Made by a program: the position numbers and the translations under genes
Assembly (NCBI RefSeq): GCF_009674565.1
Contig: NZ_WKJL01000017.1
Location: 62,001 to 126,000, forward strand
DNA: 64,000 nt
DNA from: Duganella aquatilis
GTDB taxonomy: Bacteria; Pseudomonadota; Gammaproteobacteria; Burkholderiales; Burkholderiaceae_D
Reading direction: 5' to 3'
In this document: positions 51,177 to 59,736 of the stretch, in pieces
Numbering within the stretch: position 1 is the first letter of the stretch
Layout of the letters: every line of letters starts with the position of its first letter
The notes under the pieces: model-generated
What the model was told of the DNA's origin: nothing
The model's input: the letters and a program-made list of their open reading frames with translations, nothing else
The model's database searches: none

Positions 51177-52132
51177 TGCTTGACTTCGCCGGCCGGGATC
51201 AAGGTCTCGACCGGTGCATCGCTGGTGAACAGCTGCGCCACGTCGACCTTGTCGTACTCGTAATGCTGGCCGCAGAAATCGCAGTTCACCGCCACCGTGC
51301 CCAGTTCGGCAACCACGCCTTCCACTTCCTCGCGGCCCAGCATCTTCAGCATATTGCCGACCTTCTCGCGCGTGCAGCTGCAATGGAATTGCGGATGATG
51401 CGGATCGAACACGCGGATCGTCTCTTCCCAGAACAAGCGCTGCATCAGCACGTCGATGCCGGTCTCCAGCAGCTCCTGCTCCTTCAGCGTCGAGCCGAGG
51501 ATCACCGCGCGGTTCCAGGTTTCCAGCGCATCTTCTTCACTCAGCGGCGTCGCTTCCGCCTTGCCGCCGTGGTAAGGCAGCTTTTGCAGCAGCAGGCCGC
51601 GCGAGACATTGTCGTCCGCCGCCAGCCACAGCTTGGTGTCCAGCTGTTCCGAGCGCAGCATGTAGTTCTCGATGACGGTGGCGACGTCGTCGCCGTCCAG
51701 CGGCACGATGCCCTGGTAAGGCTGCTGGCCCGGCACCTTGTCGGCCGGATCGAGCGTGATGACGAAGCGGCCCTTACCGGTCGCATTCAGCAGCGTGGTC
51801 AGCGTGGCGTCGTCGGCCACGGCGGCGCCAGGCGCCAGTTTGGCGGTGGCGCGCAGGCGCAGATCGGCGTCGCACTCGACCACCAGCAGGCTGACCGGAC
51901 CGTCACCATGGATCTGCATGATGATCGAGCCGTTGAACTTCAGGTTGGCCGACAGCAGCGCGGCGGCAGCCGTCATCTGGCCCAGCAGCTTCTTGACCGG
52001 CGTCGGGTATTCGTGACGCGACAGCACCTCGCGCCAGGTGGCGGAGATGTCGATCAGCTCGCCGCGCACGGCAGCGTTATCGAAGATGAATTTCTGCAGG
52101 GTGTCCTGGGCAGTGATGGGGGTGATGCTCAT
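51173..52132 (-). CDS. hslO: Redox-regulated chaperone Hsp33
   Basis: The start at 52132 (MSITPITAQDTLQKFIFDNA) gives 319 residues. The N-terminal substrate domain shows SRHEYPTPVKKLLGQMTAAA and IMQIHGDGPVSLLVVECD. The C-terminal zinc domain has HCSCTREK and VNCDFCGQHYEYD, the C-x-C...C-x2-C switch that releases zinc under oxidation and activates the chaperone. All four cysteines are present. The gamma-carbonic anhydrase gene lies 4 bp upstream on the same strand, so they are likely cotranscribed. Confidence 0.95.
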   Translation of the reverse strand: MSITPITAQDTLQKFIFDNAAVRGELIDISATWREVLSRHEYPTPVKKLLGQMTAAAALLSANLKFNGSIIMQIHGDGPVSLLVVECDADLRLRATAKLAPGAAVADDATLTTLLNATGKGRFVITLDPADKVPGQQPYQGIVPLDGDDVATVIENYMLRSEQLDTKLWLAADDNVSRGLLLQKLPYHGGKAEATPLSEEDALETWNRAVILGSTLKEQELLETGIDVLMQRLFWEETIRVFDPHHPQFHCSCTREKVGNMLKMLGREEVEGVVAELGTVAVNCDFCGQHYEYDKVDVAQLFTSDAPVETLIPAGEVKH

Positions 52133-52136
52133 TTTT

Positions 52137-52661
52137 TTATCCGATCTTTTTGAGTTGCGTCTTGAACAGTTGACCGCGTTTGACATAGCTGTCGGCGCTG
52201 CCTTGCAGGGCGGCGACTTCCTCCGGCGTCAGCGGGCGCGCCACCTTGGCCGGCGCGCCGATGATCAGCGAGTGGTCCGGAAAGCTCTTGCCTTCGGTGA
52301 CCAGCGCGCCGGCGCCGACCAGGCAGCCGTTGCCGATCTTCGCGCCGTTGAGGATCACCGCCTGGATGCCGACCAGCGAGCCGTCGCCGATGGTGCAGCC
52401 GTGCAGCATGGCCTGGTGGCCGATGGTCACGTTGCGGCCCACGGTCAGCGGGTAGCCGATGTCGGTGTGCATCACCGTGCCTTCCTGCACGTTGCTGTTG
52501 TCACCGATGGTGATACGCTCGTTGTCGCCGCGCAGCGTCGCGCCAAACCACACCGAGGTGTTGTCGTGCAGGCTGACCTTGCCAATCACGGTGGCGGAAT
52601 CGGCAACAAATGACGATGCAGCTATCTCGGGCGTGTGATCGCCCAGTTGATATATAGACAT
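52137..52661 (-). CDS. Gamma-carbonic anhydrase family protein, paralogue 2
   Basis: The 174-residue product is a hexapeptide-repeat beta-helix: SATVIGKVSLHDNTSVWFGA, TLRGDNERITIGDNSNVQEG, TVMHTDIGYPLTVG, NVTIGHQAMLHGCTIG. Zinc-type His residues are in TVMHTD and GHQAMLHGC. It is closer to the common YrdA form than the paralogue at 41977, which carries a longer DFAMGHVSHRNDKKPDGSP loop. It is the first gene of the unit with hslO. Confidence 0.9.
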   Translation of the reverse strand: MSIYQLGDHTPEIAASSFVADSATVIGKVSLHDNTSVWFGATLRGDNERITIGDNSNVQEGTVMHTDIGYPLTVGRNVTIGHQAMLHGCTIGDGSLVGIQAVILNGAKIGNGCLVGAGALVTEGKSFPDHSLIIGAPAKVARPLTPEEVAALQGSADSYVKRGQLFKTQLKKIG

Positions 52662-52808
52662 TGGAAACCTGGTTGAGTGCGGTGGGATGGCGCTATTTTA
52701 CGCTGCCTTCTTGTTTGCATGGCTGGCGAACGGTCGTGCTATTATTTTGCTTTGCCGTTGGCGAGCTTCCGATATGGCGCCGGCCCTCCTATTTTCAAGG
52801 CATATGAA

Positions 52809-53696
52809 ATGAGCAATCACCGTCCCTCCCGTTCCGAGTTCCTGACCATCCGCGGCCTGCGTTGCCACGTGCGCCACTGGGGCAGGGAGGGCGCGCCCAA
52901 GCTGTTCATGATGCATGGCTGGATGGACGTCGGCGCCTCGTTCCAGTTCGTGGTCGACGAACTGAAGGGCGACTGGCACGTGATCGCCCCGGACTGGCGC
53001 GGTTTCGGCCTGTCGCAGCGCAACGGCCTGGACACCTACTGGTTCCCCGATTACCTGGCCGACCTGGACGCCATCCTGCGCCACTACTCGCCGGACCAGG
53101 CGGTCTATCTGCTCGGTCACAGCATGGGCGGCAACATCGTCGGCCTGTACGCCGGCGCGCGGCCGGAGCGCATCCGCAAGCTGATCAACCTGGAAGGCGC
53201 CGGCCTGCGCGGCGCCAAGCCGGAGCAGACCCCGGGCCGCTACGCCAAGTGGCTGGACGGCCTGCTGGAAAAGCCGGACATGCGCACCTATCCGACCCAG
53301 GCCGCCGTCGCCGCGCGCCTGCAAAAGACCAATCCGCGCCTGTCCGACGCGCGCGCCGCCTTCCTGGCCCAGCACTGGTCGGCGCAGAACGATGCGGGCG
53401 AGTGGGAAATCCTCGGCGACCCGGTGCACAAGCAGGCCGGTCCGCTGCCCTACCACGTCGACGACGTCATGGCCTGCTGGCAGGCGATCACGGCGCCGGT
53501 GCTGTGGGTCGAGGCCGATCAGACCAATATGTGGGACTGGATGGGCGCCAAGCCTGCCGGACGCGTGGAACTGGAGCGCCGCCTGGGCCATCTGCGCGAC
53601 GTTAGCAGCAAGATGGTCTACGATGCGGGCCATATGCTGCACCATGATCAGCCTCAAGCGCTAGCGGAAATGATAGAGGAATTCCTCGCCGGCTAA
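52809..53696 (+). CDS. Alpha/beta hydrolase
   Basis: The 295-residue product starts at ATG 52809. Core motifs: LFMMHGWMDVGASFQFVVDE (oxyanion HG), VIAPDWRGFGLSQ, VYLLGHSMGGNIVGLYAG (nucleophile Ser in GHSMGG), LWVEADQTNMWDWMG (acid region), and AGHMLHHDQP (catalytic His). Complete triad, no signal peptide. It stands upstream of the rnm run on the same strand. Substrate not predictable; likely an esterase or epoxide hydrolase-like enzyme. Confidence 0.9.
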   Translation: MSNHRPSRSEFLTIRGLRCHVRHWGREGAPKLFMMHGWMDVGASFQFVVDELKGDWHVIAPDWRGFGLSQRNGLDTYWFPDYLADLDAILRHYSPDQAVYLLGHSMGGNIVGLYAGARPERIRKLINLEGAGLRGAKPEQTPGRYAKWLDGLLEKPDMRTYPTQAAVAARLQKTNPRLSDARAAFLAQHWSAQNDAGEWEILGDPVHKQAGPLPYHVDDVMACWQAITAPVLWVEADQTNMWDWMGAKPAGRVELERRLGHLRDVSSKMVYDAGHMLHHDQPQALAEMIEEFLAG

Positions 53697-53705
53697 CGTT
53701 GTACA

Positions 53706-54545
53706 ATGCCTGTTATGAAAGTTGACCTGCATTGTCATTCCAACGTCTCCGATGGCGTCCTGGCGCCGGCTGCCGTGGCGGAAACCGCGCGCAAGGCCGG
53801 CGTCGACGTCTGGGCGCTGACCGACCACGATGAAGTGAGCGGCATTCCCGCCGCGCGCGCCGCCGCCATCGCGCAGGGCATGCGCTTTGTCACGGGCGTC
53901 GAGATTTCCATCACCTGGGCCAATGAAACGGTGCACATCGTCGGCCTGCAAATCGACGAGAACAATCCGGCGCTGGTGGACGGCCTGGCCTGCACCCGTT
54001 CCGGCCGCGACAACCGCGGCCGCGAAATCGCGCAGCAGCTGGAAAAGGTCGGCATCCACGGCGCCTACGAGGGCGCGCTGAAATACGTCGGCAATCCGGA
54101 TCTGATGTCGCGCACGCACTTCGCGCGCTACCTGGTCGAGATCGGCGCCTGCGCCAACACCGGCGAGGTGTTCAAGAAATTCCTGTCCGAGGGCAAGCCA
54201 GGCTATGTGCCGCATTGCTGGGCCTCGCTGGAGCAATCGGTCAACTGGATACGCAGCGCCGGCGGCATCGCCGTCATCGCCCATCCGGGCCGCTACCGCT
54301 TCAGCCAGCTGGCGCAGGGCCAGCTGTTCGAGGAATTCAAGCAGCTGGGCGGCGCCGCCATCGAGGTGGTGACCGGCAGCCACACGCCGGACCAGTATCC
54401 GGAATATGCGCAGTTGGCAAACTATTACGGCTTCCTGGCCTCGCGCGGCACCGATTTCCATGCGCCGGGCGAGTCCCGCATCGACTTCGCGGCGCTGCCG
54501 CCGCTGCCCGCCAACGTGACGCCGGTCTGGCACGACTGGTTCTAG
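53706..54545 (+). CDS. rnm: PHP-domain 3',5'-nucleoside bisphosphate phosphatase / RNase AM
   Basis: The 279-residue product has the PHP metal motifs KVDLHCHSNVSDG (H-x-H), WALTDHDEVSGI, TGVEISITW, VIAHPGRY, and SRGTDFHAPGE near the C-terminus, as in E. coli RNase AM (YciV/TrpH). The ATG at 53715 is an alternative start. It removes phosphates from 3',5'-bisphosphonucleotides and trims 5' ends of rRNAs. The nearby yciO gene mirrors the yciV-yciO neighbourhood of enterobacteria. Confidence 0.9.
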   Translation: MPVMKVDLHCHSNVSDGVLAPAAVAETARKAGVDVWALTDHDEVSGIPAARAAAIAQGMRFVTGVEISITWANETVHIVGLQIDENNPALVDGLACTRSGRDNRGREIAQQLEKVGIHGAYEGALKYVGNPDLMSRTHFARYLVEIGACANTGEVFKKFLSEGKPGYVPHCWASLEQSVNWIRSAGGIAVIAHPGRYRFSQLAQGQLFEEFKQLGGAAIEVVTGSHTPDQYPEYAQLANYYGFLASRGTDFHAPGESRIDFAALPPLPANVTPVWHDWF

Positions 54546-54663
54546 GCGGCGGTGAAAACGCTGCAAGATTACCGGCGGCATCAGCCCGCCGGACTCTTGA
54601 TTTTGCGCCTGCCCGGTCTTACCTTATTATTTCGGCAAACTGTCCGTCCCGGAGATTCTTGAT

Positions 54664-55539
54664 ATGAAACGCATCGTCCTGTTTATCGCCACCAACCTCG
54701 CTGTGATGGTGGTGCTGTCCATCGTCCTGTCGCTGCTGGGGATCGGCCGTCCGGGTTCGGGCAGCACGCTGCAACTGGGCAGCCTGCTGGCGTTTTCGCT
54801 GGTGGTCGGCTTTACCGGCGCCATTTTCTCGCTGCTGATCTCCAAGCCGATGGCCAAGTGGTCGACCGGAGCGCGCGTGATCGCCAATCCGTCCAATTCC
54901 ACCGAGCTGTGGCTGGTGAACACCGTCAAGGCGCTGTCCGAGCGCGCCGGCATCGGCATGCCGGAAGTGGCGGTCTACGAAGGCGAGGCAAATGCCTTCG
55001 CCACCGGCGCGTTCAAGAACTCGGCGCTGGTCGCCGTGTCGACCGGCTTGCTGGAAAGCATGAACCGCGATGAGGTGGAAGCCGTACTGGGCCACGAGGT
55101 GGCGCACATCGCCAACGGCGACATGGTGACCATGACCCTGATCCAGGGCGTAACCAACACCTTCGTGGTGTTCCTGGCGCGCATTGTCGGTTTCTTTGTC
55201 GACAGCATGCTGAACAAGAACGAAGAGCGCCGCGGCCCCGGCATCGGCTACATGATCACCGTGTTTGTCTGCGAAATCGTGTTCGGCCTGCTGGCCTCGC
55301 TGATCGTGGCCTGGTTCTCGCGCCAGCGCGAATTCCGCGCCGACGCCGGCTCCGCCAAGCTGCTGGGCAGCGCGGTGCCGATGCAGCACGCGCTGGCGCG
55401 CCTGAACGGCATGGAGCCGGGCGCGCTGCCGCAATCGTTCGCGGCATCCGGCATCACCAACGGCGGCGGCTGGGGCGCGCTGTTCTCGACCCACCCGCCG
55501 TTCGAACAGCGCATCGCCGCGCTGCGTGCCGTACAATAA
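54664..55539 (+). CDS. htpX: Membrane protease HtpX
   Basis: The 291-residue product has two N-terminal helices (RIVLFIATNLAVMVVLSIVL; LLAFSLVVGFTGAIFSLLI), the zinc motif GHEVAHIANGDMVTMTLIQG, two further helices at about 150-215, and REFRADAGSAKLLGS with the third ligand Glu. It ends STHPPFEQRIAALRAV. HtpX cleaves misfolded inner-membrane proteins along with FtsH. It sits between rnm and yciO, 3 bp from the latter. Normal length. Confidence 0.96.
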   Translation: MKRIVLFIATNLAVMVVLSIVLSLLGIGRPGSGSTLQLGSLLAFSLVVGFTGAIFSLLISKPMAKWSTGARVIANPSNSTELWLVNTVKALSERAGIGMPEVAVYEGEANAFATGAFKNSALVAVSTGLLESMNRDEVEAVLGHEVAHIANGDMVTMTLIQGVTNTFVVFLARIVGFFVDSMLNKNEERRGPGIGYMITVFVCEIVFGLLASLIVAWFSRQREFRADAGSAKLLGSAVPMQHALARLNGMEPGALPQSFAASGITNGGGWGALFSTHPPFEQRIAALRAVQ

Positions 55540-55542
55540 CGC

Positions 55543-56166
55543 ATGAGCCAATTTTTCCAGGTCCACCCGGTCAATCCGCAAGCCCGCCTGATCAAGCAGG
55601 CGGCGCAGATTATTCACGGCGGCGGCATCGTTGCCGTGCCGACGGATTCCTGCTACGCGCTGGTCTGCCACCTGGACGACAAGGGCGCGGTCGAGCGCCT
55701 GCGCCGCATCCGTGGCATCGACGAGAAGCACCACCTGACCTTGCTGTGCCGCGACTTGAGCGAGCTGGGCGTCTATGCCCGCGTCGACAACCGCCAGTTC
55801 CGCCTGCTGAAGGCGGCCACGCCGGGACCGTTCACCTTCATCCTGGAGGCGACCAAGTGCGTGCCGCGCCGGCTCAGCCATCCGTCGCGCAAGACCATCG
55901 GCCTGCGGGTGCCGGAAGACGCCATCATCAACGCGCTGCTGGCCGAGCTGGAGCAGCCGCTGCTGGGCAGCACGCTGATCATGCCGAACGAAACCGAGCC
56001 GCTGAACGACGCCGACACCATCTGCGAGCGTCTGGGCAAGCAGCTGGAACTGATCATCGACGGCGGCGCCTGCAGCATGGAGCCGACCACCGTCATCGAC
56101 CTGACCGGTCCTGACGCCGAACTGGTGCGCCAGGGCCGGGGCGACGCCAGCGCATTCGGACTCTGA
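55543..56166 (+). CDS. yciO: YciO/Sua5 family protein (threonylcarbamoyl-AMP synthase-like)
   Basis: The 207-residue product opens MSQFFQVHPVNPQARLIKQA and contains GGIVAVPTDSCYALVCHLDD, RIRGIDEKHHLTLLCRDLSE, ATPGPFTFILEATKCVPRRL, TIGLRVPEDAI and PTTVIDLTG. These are the YrdC-domain signatures; the H-x-LTLLC pattern and length are those of YciO rather than TsaC/Sua5. YciO has low L-threonylcarbamoyladenylate synthase activity and a debated role. Begins 3 bp after htpX. Confidence 0.9.
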   Translation: MSQFFQVHPVNPQARLIKQAAQIIHGGGIVAVPTDSCYALVCHLDDKGAVERLRRIRGIDEKHHLTLLCRDLSELGVYARVDNRQFRLLKAATPGPFTFILEATKCVPRRLSHPSRKTIGLRVPEDAIINALLAELEQPLLGSTLIMPNETEPLNDADTICERLGKQLELIIDGGACSMEPTTVIDLTGPDAELVRQGRGDASAFGL

Positions 56167-56241
56167 TTCCACATTAGGCGAGGGCGCCGGCCTTTGACGG
56201 CGCCGCAAGTAGGCAAACAAGCCTCTGGTAAAATGCCGTCC

Positions 56242-56916
56242 ATGGATATTGATAGCTTTGTACAGACCGCCACGGTCTACGCCATTCCTGTTCTTTTTGC
56301 AATTTCCCTGCACGAAGCCGCACATGGATTTGTCGCCCGCTACTTCGGCGACCCCACCGCTGCCGAAGCCGGCCGCCTGACCATCAATCCGCTCAAGCAC
56401 ATCGACCCGTTCGGCACCGTCCTGCTGCCGCTGGTGCTGGCGCTGGTGCACCTGCCGCCGCTGGGCTTCGCCAAGCCGGTGCCGGTCGATTACGGCCGCC
56501 TGCGCAATCCGAAGAAGCAGATGGCTTTCGTGGCCGCCGCCGGTCCGGCCGCCAACTTCGTCATGGGCCTGGCGTGGATGGTGTTGTGGATCGTGCTGAT
56601 CCAGGTGTTCCACTTCACCCAGGATGACTTTTTCATTAAGATGGCCGAGGCCGGCTGGATGGTGAACGCCGCCATGTTCGTCTTCAACCTGATTCCGCTG
56701 CCGCCGCTCGATGGCGGCCGTATCGTCACCGGCATTCTGCCGATGTCGCTGGCGCGGCCATATGCGCGCATCGAACGCTACAGCATGTGGGTGTTCATCG
56801 GCCTGATCCTGGCGATGCAGTTTGGCTTGCTGAACGGTTTCCTGATCCGCGGCATGTACATGGTGCACGTGATCTGGCAGACGCTGGTTTATCCGCTGCA
56901 ACTACTTTTTACCTGA
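56242..56916 (+). CDS. Site-2 protease family membrane protein (M50)
   Basis: The start at 56242 (MDIDSFVQTATVYAIPVLFA) gives 224 residues; ATG 56233 or 56194 are alternatives. Five to six helices carry the HEAAHGFVARYFGD zinc motif (first helix) and NLIPLPPLDGGRIV with the third ligand Asp, plus GFAKPVPVDYGRLRN. This is the short M50 class common next to trpS in beta-proteobacteria. No PDZ domain, unlike RseP. Substrate unknown; intramembrane cleavage is expected. Confidence 0.92.
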   Translation: MDIDSFVQTATVYAIPVLFAISLHEAAHGFVARYFGDPTAAEAGRLTINPLKHIDPFGTVLLPLVLALVHLPPLGFAKPVPVDYGRLRNPKKQMAFVAAAGPAANFVMGLAWMVLWIVLIQVFHFTQDDFFIKMAEAGWMVNAAMFVFNLIPLPPLDGGRIVTGILPMSLARPYARIERYSMWVFIGLILAMQFGLLNGFLIRGMYMVHVIWQTLVYPLQLLFT

Positions 56917-56923
56917 TCCGCCT

Positions 56924-58126
56924 ATGTATCCCGATCGCGTCGTCTCCGGCATGCGTCCCACCGGCTCCATGCACCTGGGCCACTACCATGGCGCCCTGAA
57001 AAACTGGATCAGGATGCAGACCGAGCTGCCGTGCCTGTACTTCGTGGCCGACTGGCACGCGCTGACCACGCACTACGACGACCCCGCCGTCATCGAACGC
57101 AGCACCTGGGACATGCTGGTCGACTGGCTGGCCGCCGGCGTTGACCCGTCGCAGTCCACCCTGTTCATCCAGTCGCGCGTGCCCGAGCACGCCGAACTGC
57201 ACCTGTTGCTGTCGATGGCCACGCCGCTGGGCTGGCTGGAGAGGGTGCCGACCTACAAGGACCAGATCGAGAATCTGGCCAGCAAGGACCTGGCAACCTA
57301 CGGCTTCCTCGGCTATCCGCTGCTGCAGGCGGCCGACGTGCTGATCTACCGCGCCAGCCAGGTGCCGGTGGGCGAAGACCAGGTGCCGCACATTGAAATG
57401 ATGCGCGAAATCGCGCGCCGTTTTAACCACCTGTACGGCAAGGAAAAAGGTTTCGAGGAAAAGGCGCAGGACGCCGTGAAAAAGCTGGGCAGCAAGCGCG
57501 CCAAGCTGTACAACGAACTGCGCACCGAATACCAGCAGGACGGCAAGGAAGAGGCGCTGGCCCAGGCCAAGGCCATGCTGGACGACGCCCAGAGCCTGTC
57601 GATGGGCGACCGCGAACGCCTGTTCGGCTACCTCGAAGGCAGCCGCAAGCTGATCCTGGTCGAGCCGCAGGCGCGCCTGACCGAGGCCGCGCGCCTGCCG
57701 GGCCTGGACGGCCGCAAGATGTCCAAGAGCTACGGCAACGCCATCGCGCTGCGCGAGGACAAGGAGTCGGTCAGCAAGAAGATCAAGACCATGCCGACCG
57801 ACCCGGCGCGCGTGCGCCGCAGCGACGCCGGCGATCCCGAGCGCTGCCCGGTGTGGCAATTTCACCAGGTATATTCCGATGCGCCGACCCAGGAATGGGT
57901 GGTCAAGGGCTGCAAGTCGGCCGGCATCGGCTGCATCGAATGCAAGCAGCCGGTGATCGACGCCATCGTCAAGGAACAGGAACCGATGCACGAGCGCGCC
58001 CAGCCATATCTGGACGATCCGTCGCTGGTGCGCGCCATCGTCGCCGACGGCAACGACATGGCCCGCAAGCTGGCGCTGGAAACCATGCGCGACGTGCGCG
58101 AGGCCATGGGCCTGGCCTACACCTAA
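56924..58126 (+). CDS. trpS: Tryptophanyl-tRNA synthetase, long form with [4Fe-4S]-type cysteine motif
   Basis: The 400-residue product has the class I motifs GSMHLGHYHGAL (HIGH-like, His17-His20) and GRKMSKSYGNAI (KMSKS, 265-269). Against the usual 334 residues it has about 70 extra between them (from about 185: GFEEKAQDAVKKLGSKRAKL onward). The C-terminal part has Cys308, Cys330, Cys337 and Cys340, spaced C-x21-C-x6-C-x2-C. This nearly equals the C-x22-C-x6-C-x2-C motif that binds an iron-sulfur cluster near the anticodon site in Thermotoga TrpRS. It charges tRNA-Trp. It begins 7 bp after the M50 gene. Confidence 0.95.
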   Translation: MYPDRVVSGMRPTGSMHLGHYHGALKNWIRMQTELPCLYFVADWHALTTHYDDPAVIERSTWDMLVDWLAAGVDPSQSTLFIQSRVPEHAELHLLLSMATPLGWLERVPTYKDQIENLASKDLATYGFLGYPLLQAADVLIYRASQVPVGEDQVPHIEMMREIARRFNHLYGKEKGFEEKAQDAVKKLGSKRAKLYNELRTEYQQDGKEEALAQAKAMLDDAQSLSMGDRERLFGYLEGSRKLILVEPQARLTEAARLPGLDGRKMSKSYGNAIALREDKESVSKKIKTMPTDPARVRRSDAGDPERCPVWQFHQVYSDAPTQEWVVKGCKSAGIGCIECKQPVIDAIVKEQEPMHERAQPYLDDPSLVRAIVADGNDMARKLALETMRDVREAMGLAYT

Positions 58127-58146
58127 GTAAAAGCGGGTAAATACAC

Positions 58147-58695
58147 ATGAGCGATCTGATTTCGCCCTGGGTGCAGCGTTATGCGCCCCTGGTCCCCGGC
58201 GGCGCCGTGCTGGACCTGGCATGCGGCAACGGCCGCCATTCGCGCCACATGGCGTCCCTCGGCCACGAGGTGGTGGCGGTCGACCGCGATCCGGCGGCCC
58301 TGGCGGCCACCTGCGGCCAGGGCATCACCACCAGCGCCATCGACCTGGAAGAGGAGGGCGCCGCCTGGCCCTTCGGTCCGCAGCGATTTGCCGGCATCGT
58401 GGTCACAAACTACCTGCATCGGCCGTTATTTGCCGACATGCTGGCCAGCCTGGCGCCGAACGGCGTGCTGATCTACGAAACCTTCGCGGATGGCAATGCG
58501 CAGTTCGGCAAACCGTCGAATCCGGCGTTTTTGCTGCAGCCGGGCGAGCTGCTGGAACTGGCGCGCGAGCACGGTTTGCGGGTGGTGGCGTTCGAAGATG
58601 GCGTCATCGACAGCCCAAAAGCTGCCATGGTGCAACGACTCTGCGCCGTCAAGCCTGATTTTCCCCGGGAAGCGGCGCTATTACCGGCATTTTGA
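58147..58695 (+). CDS. Class I SAM-dependent methyltransferase (TehB-like)
   Basis: The 182-residue product has motif I GGAVLDLACGNGRHSRHMAS and the post-I acidic residue VVAVDRDPAAL, then FAGIVVTNYLHRPLFADML and LIYETFADGNAQFGKP, which match the small TehB/methyltransferase-11 group. No signal or membrane segment. It is 20 bp downstream of trpS and 84 bp from dapA. Substrate unknown; a small-molecule methylase or detoxifying role is likely. Confidence 0.9.
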   Translation: MSDLISPWVQRYAPLVPGGAVLDLACGNGRHSRHMASLGHEVVAVDRDPAALAATCGQGITTSAIDLEEEGAAWPFGPQRFAGIVVTNYLHRPLFADMLASLAPNGVLIYETFADGNAQFGKPSNPAFLLQPGELLELAREHGLRVVAFEDGVIDSPKAAMVQRLCAVKPDFPREAALLPAF

Positions 58696-58779
58696 GCGTC
58701 GATTTGTCCCGCCGAATGCACCACGGGCGCAGCCTATCGACTACAATCGTTGTTTTAATACTTTTAGCAGTGGTTTCCT

Positions 58780-59655
58780 ATGATTAAGGGCAGCATCGTA
58801 GCAATCGTCACCCCGATGCACGCAGACGGCAGTCTGGACTTTGAGGGTTTGAATCAGCTGATCGACTGGCATATCGCCGAAGGTACGGACAGCATCGTCA
58901 TCGCCGGCACCACCGGCGAATCGGCCACCGTCAGCGTGGAAGAGCACTGCGCGCTGATCAAGGCGACGGTCGCCCACGCCAAGGGCCGCATCCCCATCAT
59001 CGCCGGCGCCGGCGCCAATTCGACCGCCGAGGCGATCAAGCTGACCCGCTACGCCAAGGAAGCCGGTGCCGACGCCACGCTGCAAGTGGTGCCCTACTAC
59101 AACCGTCCTACCCAGGAAGGCATGTACCAGCACTTCAAGGCCATCGCCGAGGCGGTGGACCTGCCGATCATCCTGTACAACGTGCCGGGCCGTACCGTGG
59201 CCGACATGAGCAACGAGACGATCCTGCGCCTGGCCGAAGTGCCGAACATCATCGGCGTGAAAGACGCGACCGGCAACATCGCCCGCGGCTACGACCTGCT
59301 GCGCCTGGCGCCGAAATCGTTTGCCGTGTACTCGGGCGACGATCCGACCGCCATGGCCCTGATGCTGGCCGGCGGCGCCGGCAATATCTCGGTGACCGCC
59401 AACGTGGCGCCGCGCGCCATGGCCGACATGTGCCGCGCGGCGATCGCCGGCGACATCGCCAAGGCCGTCGAACTGAACAACAAAGTCTTCCCGCTGCACC
59501 AGAAACTGTTCATCGAGCCGAATCCGGTGCCGGTCAAGTGGGCCCTGGCGGAAATGGGCAAGATGCCTGCCGGTATCCGCCTGCCGCTGGTTCCGCTGGC
59601 GGACGGCTATCATGAGGCAGTACGTTCGGCCCTGCGAGAAGCCGGCGTCCTGTAA
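58780..59655 (+). CDS. dapA: 4-hydroxy-tetrahydrodipicolinate synthase
   Basis: The 291-residue product shows GSIVAIVTPMHADGSLDFEG, GTTGESATVSVEEH, VVPYYNRPTQEGMYQHFKAI (catalytic Tyr), ILYNVPGRT and GVKDATGNI (Schiff-base Lys), AVYSGDDPTA. It condenses pyruvate with aspartate semialdehyde in lysine and diaminopimelate biosynthesis. Followed by bamC as in E. coli. Length is standard. Confidence 0.97.
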   Translation: MIKGSIVAIVTPMHADGSLDFEGLNQLIDWHIAEGTDSIVIAGTTGESATVSVEEHCALIKATVAHAKGRIPIIAGAGANSTAEAIKLTRYAKEAGADATLQVVPYYNRPTQEGMYQHFKAIAEAVDLPIILYNVPGRTVADMSNETILRLAEVPNIIGVKDATGNIARGYDLLRLAPKSFAVYSGDDPTAMALMLAGGAGNISVTANVAPRAMADMCRAAIAGDIAKAVELNNKVFPLHQKLFIEPNPVPVKWALAEMGKMPAGIRLPLVPLADGYHEAVRSALREAGVL

Positions 59656-59736
59656 AAACCCGTAGCAACGAGCAACTAGCCCCGACCTGGGTCGGATCAT
59701 ATTTTGCTGCACTCAGCTTCTTATAACAGTAACGAC

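Noticed and set aside
54619..56901. 760-codon minus-strand frame across htpX, yciO and the M50 gene
   Set aside because: It runs antisense to three clear genes and encodes low-information His/Gln/Arg-rich sequence.
59680..59698. CCGACCTGGGTCGG dyad between dapA and bamC as a terminator
   Set aside because: Loop too short for a good stem and no T run; bamC is expected to be cotranscribed.
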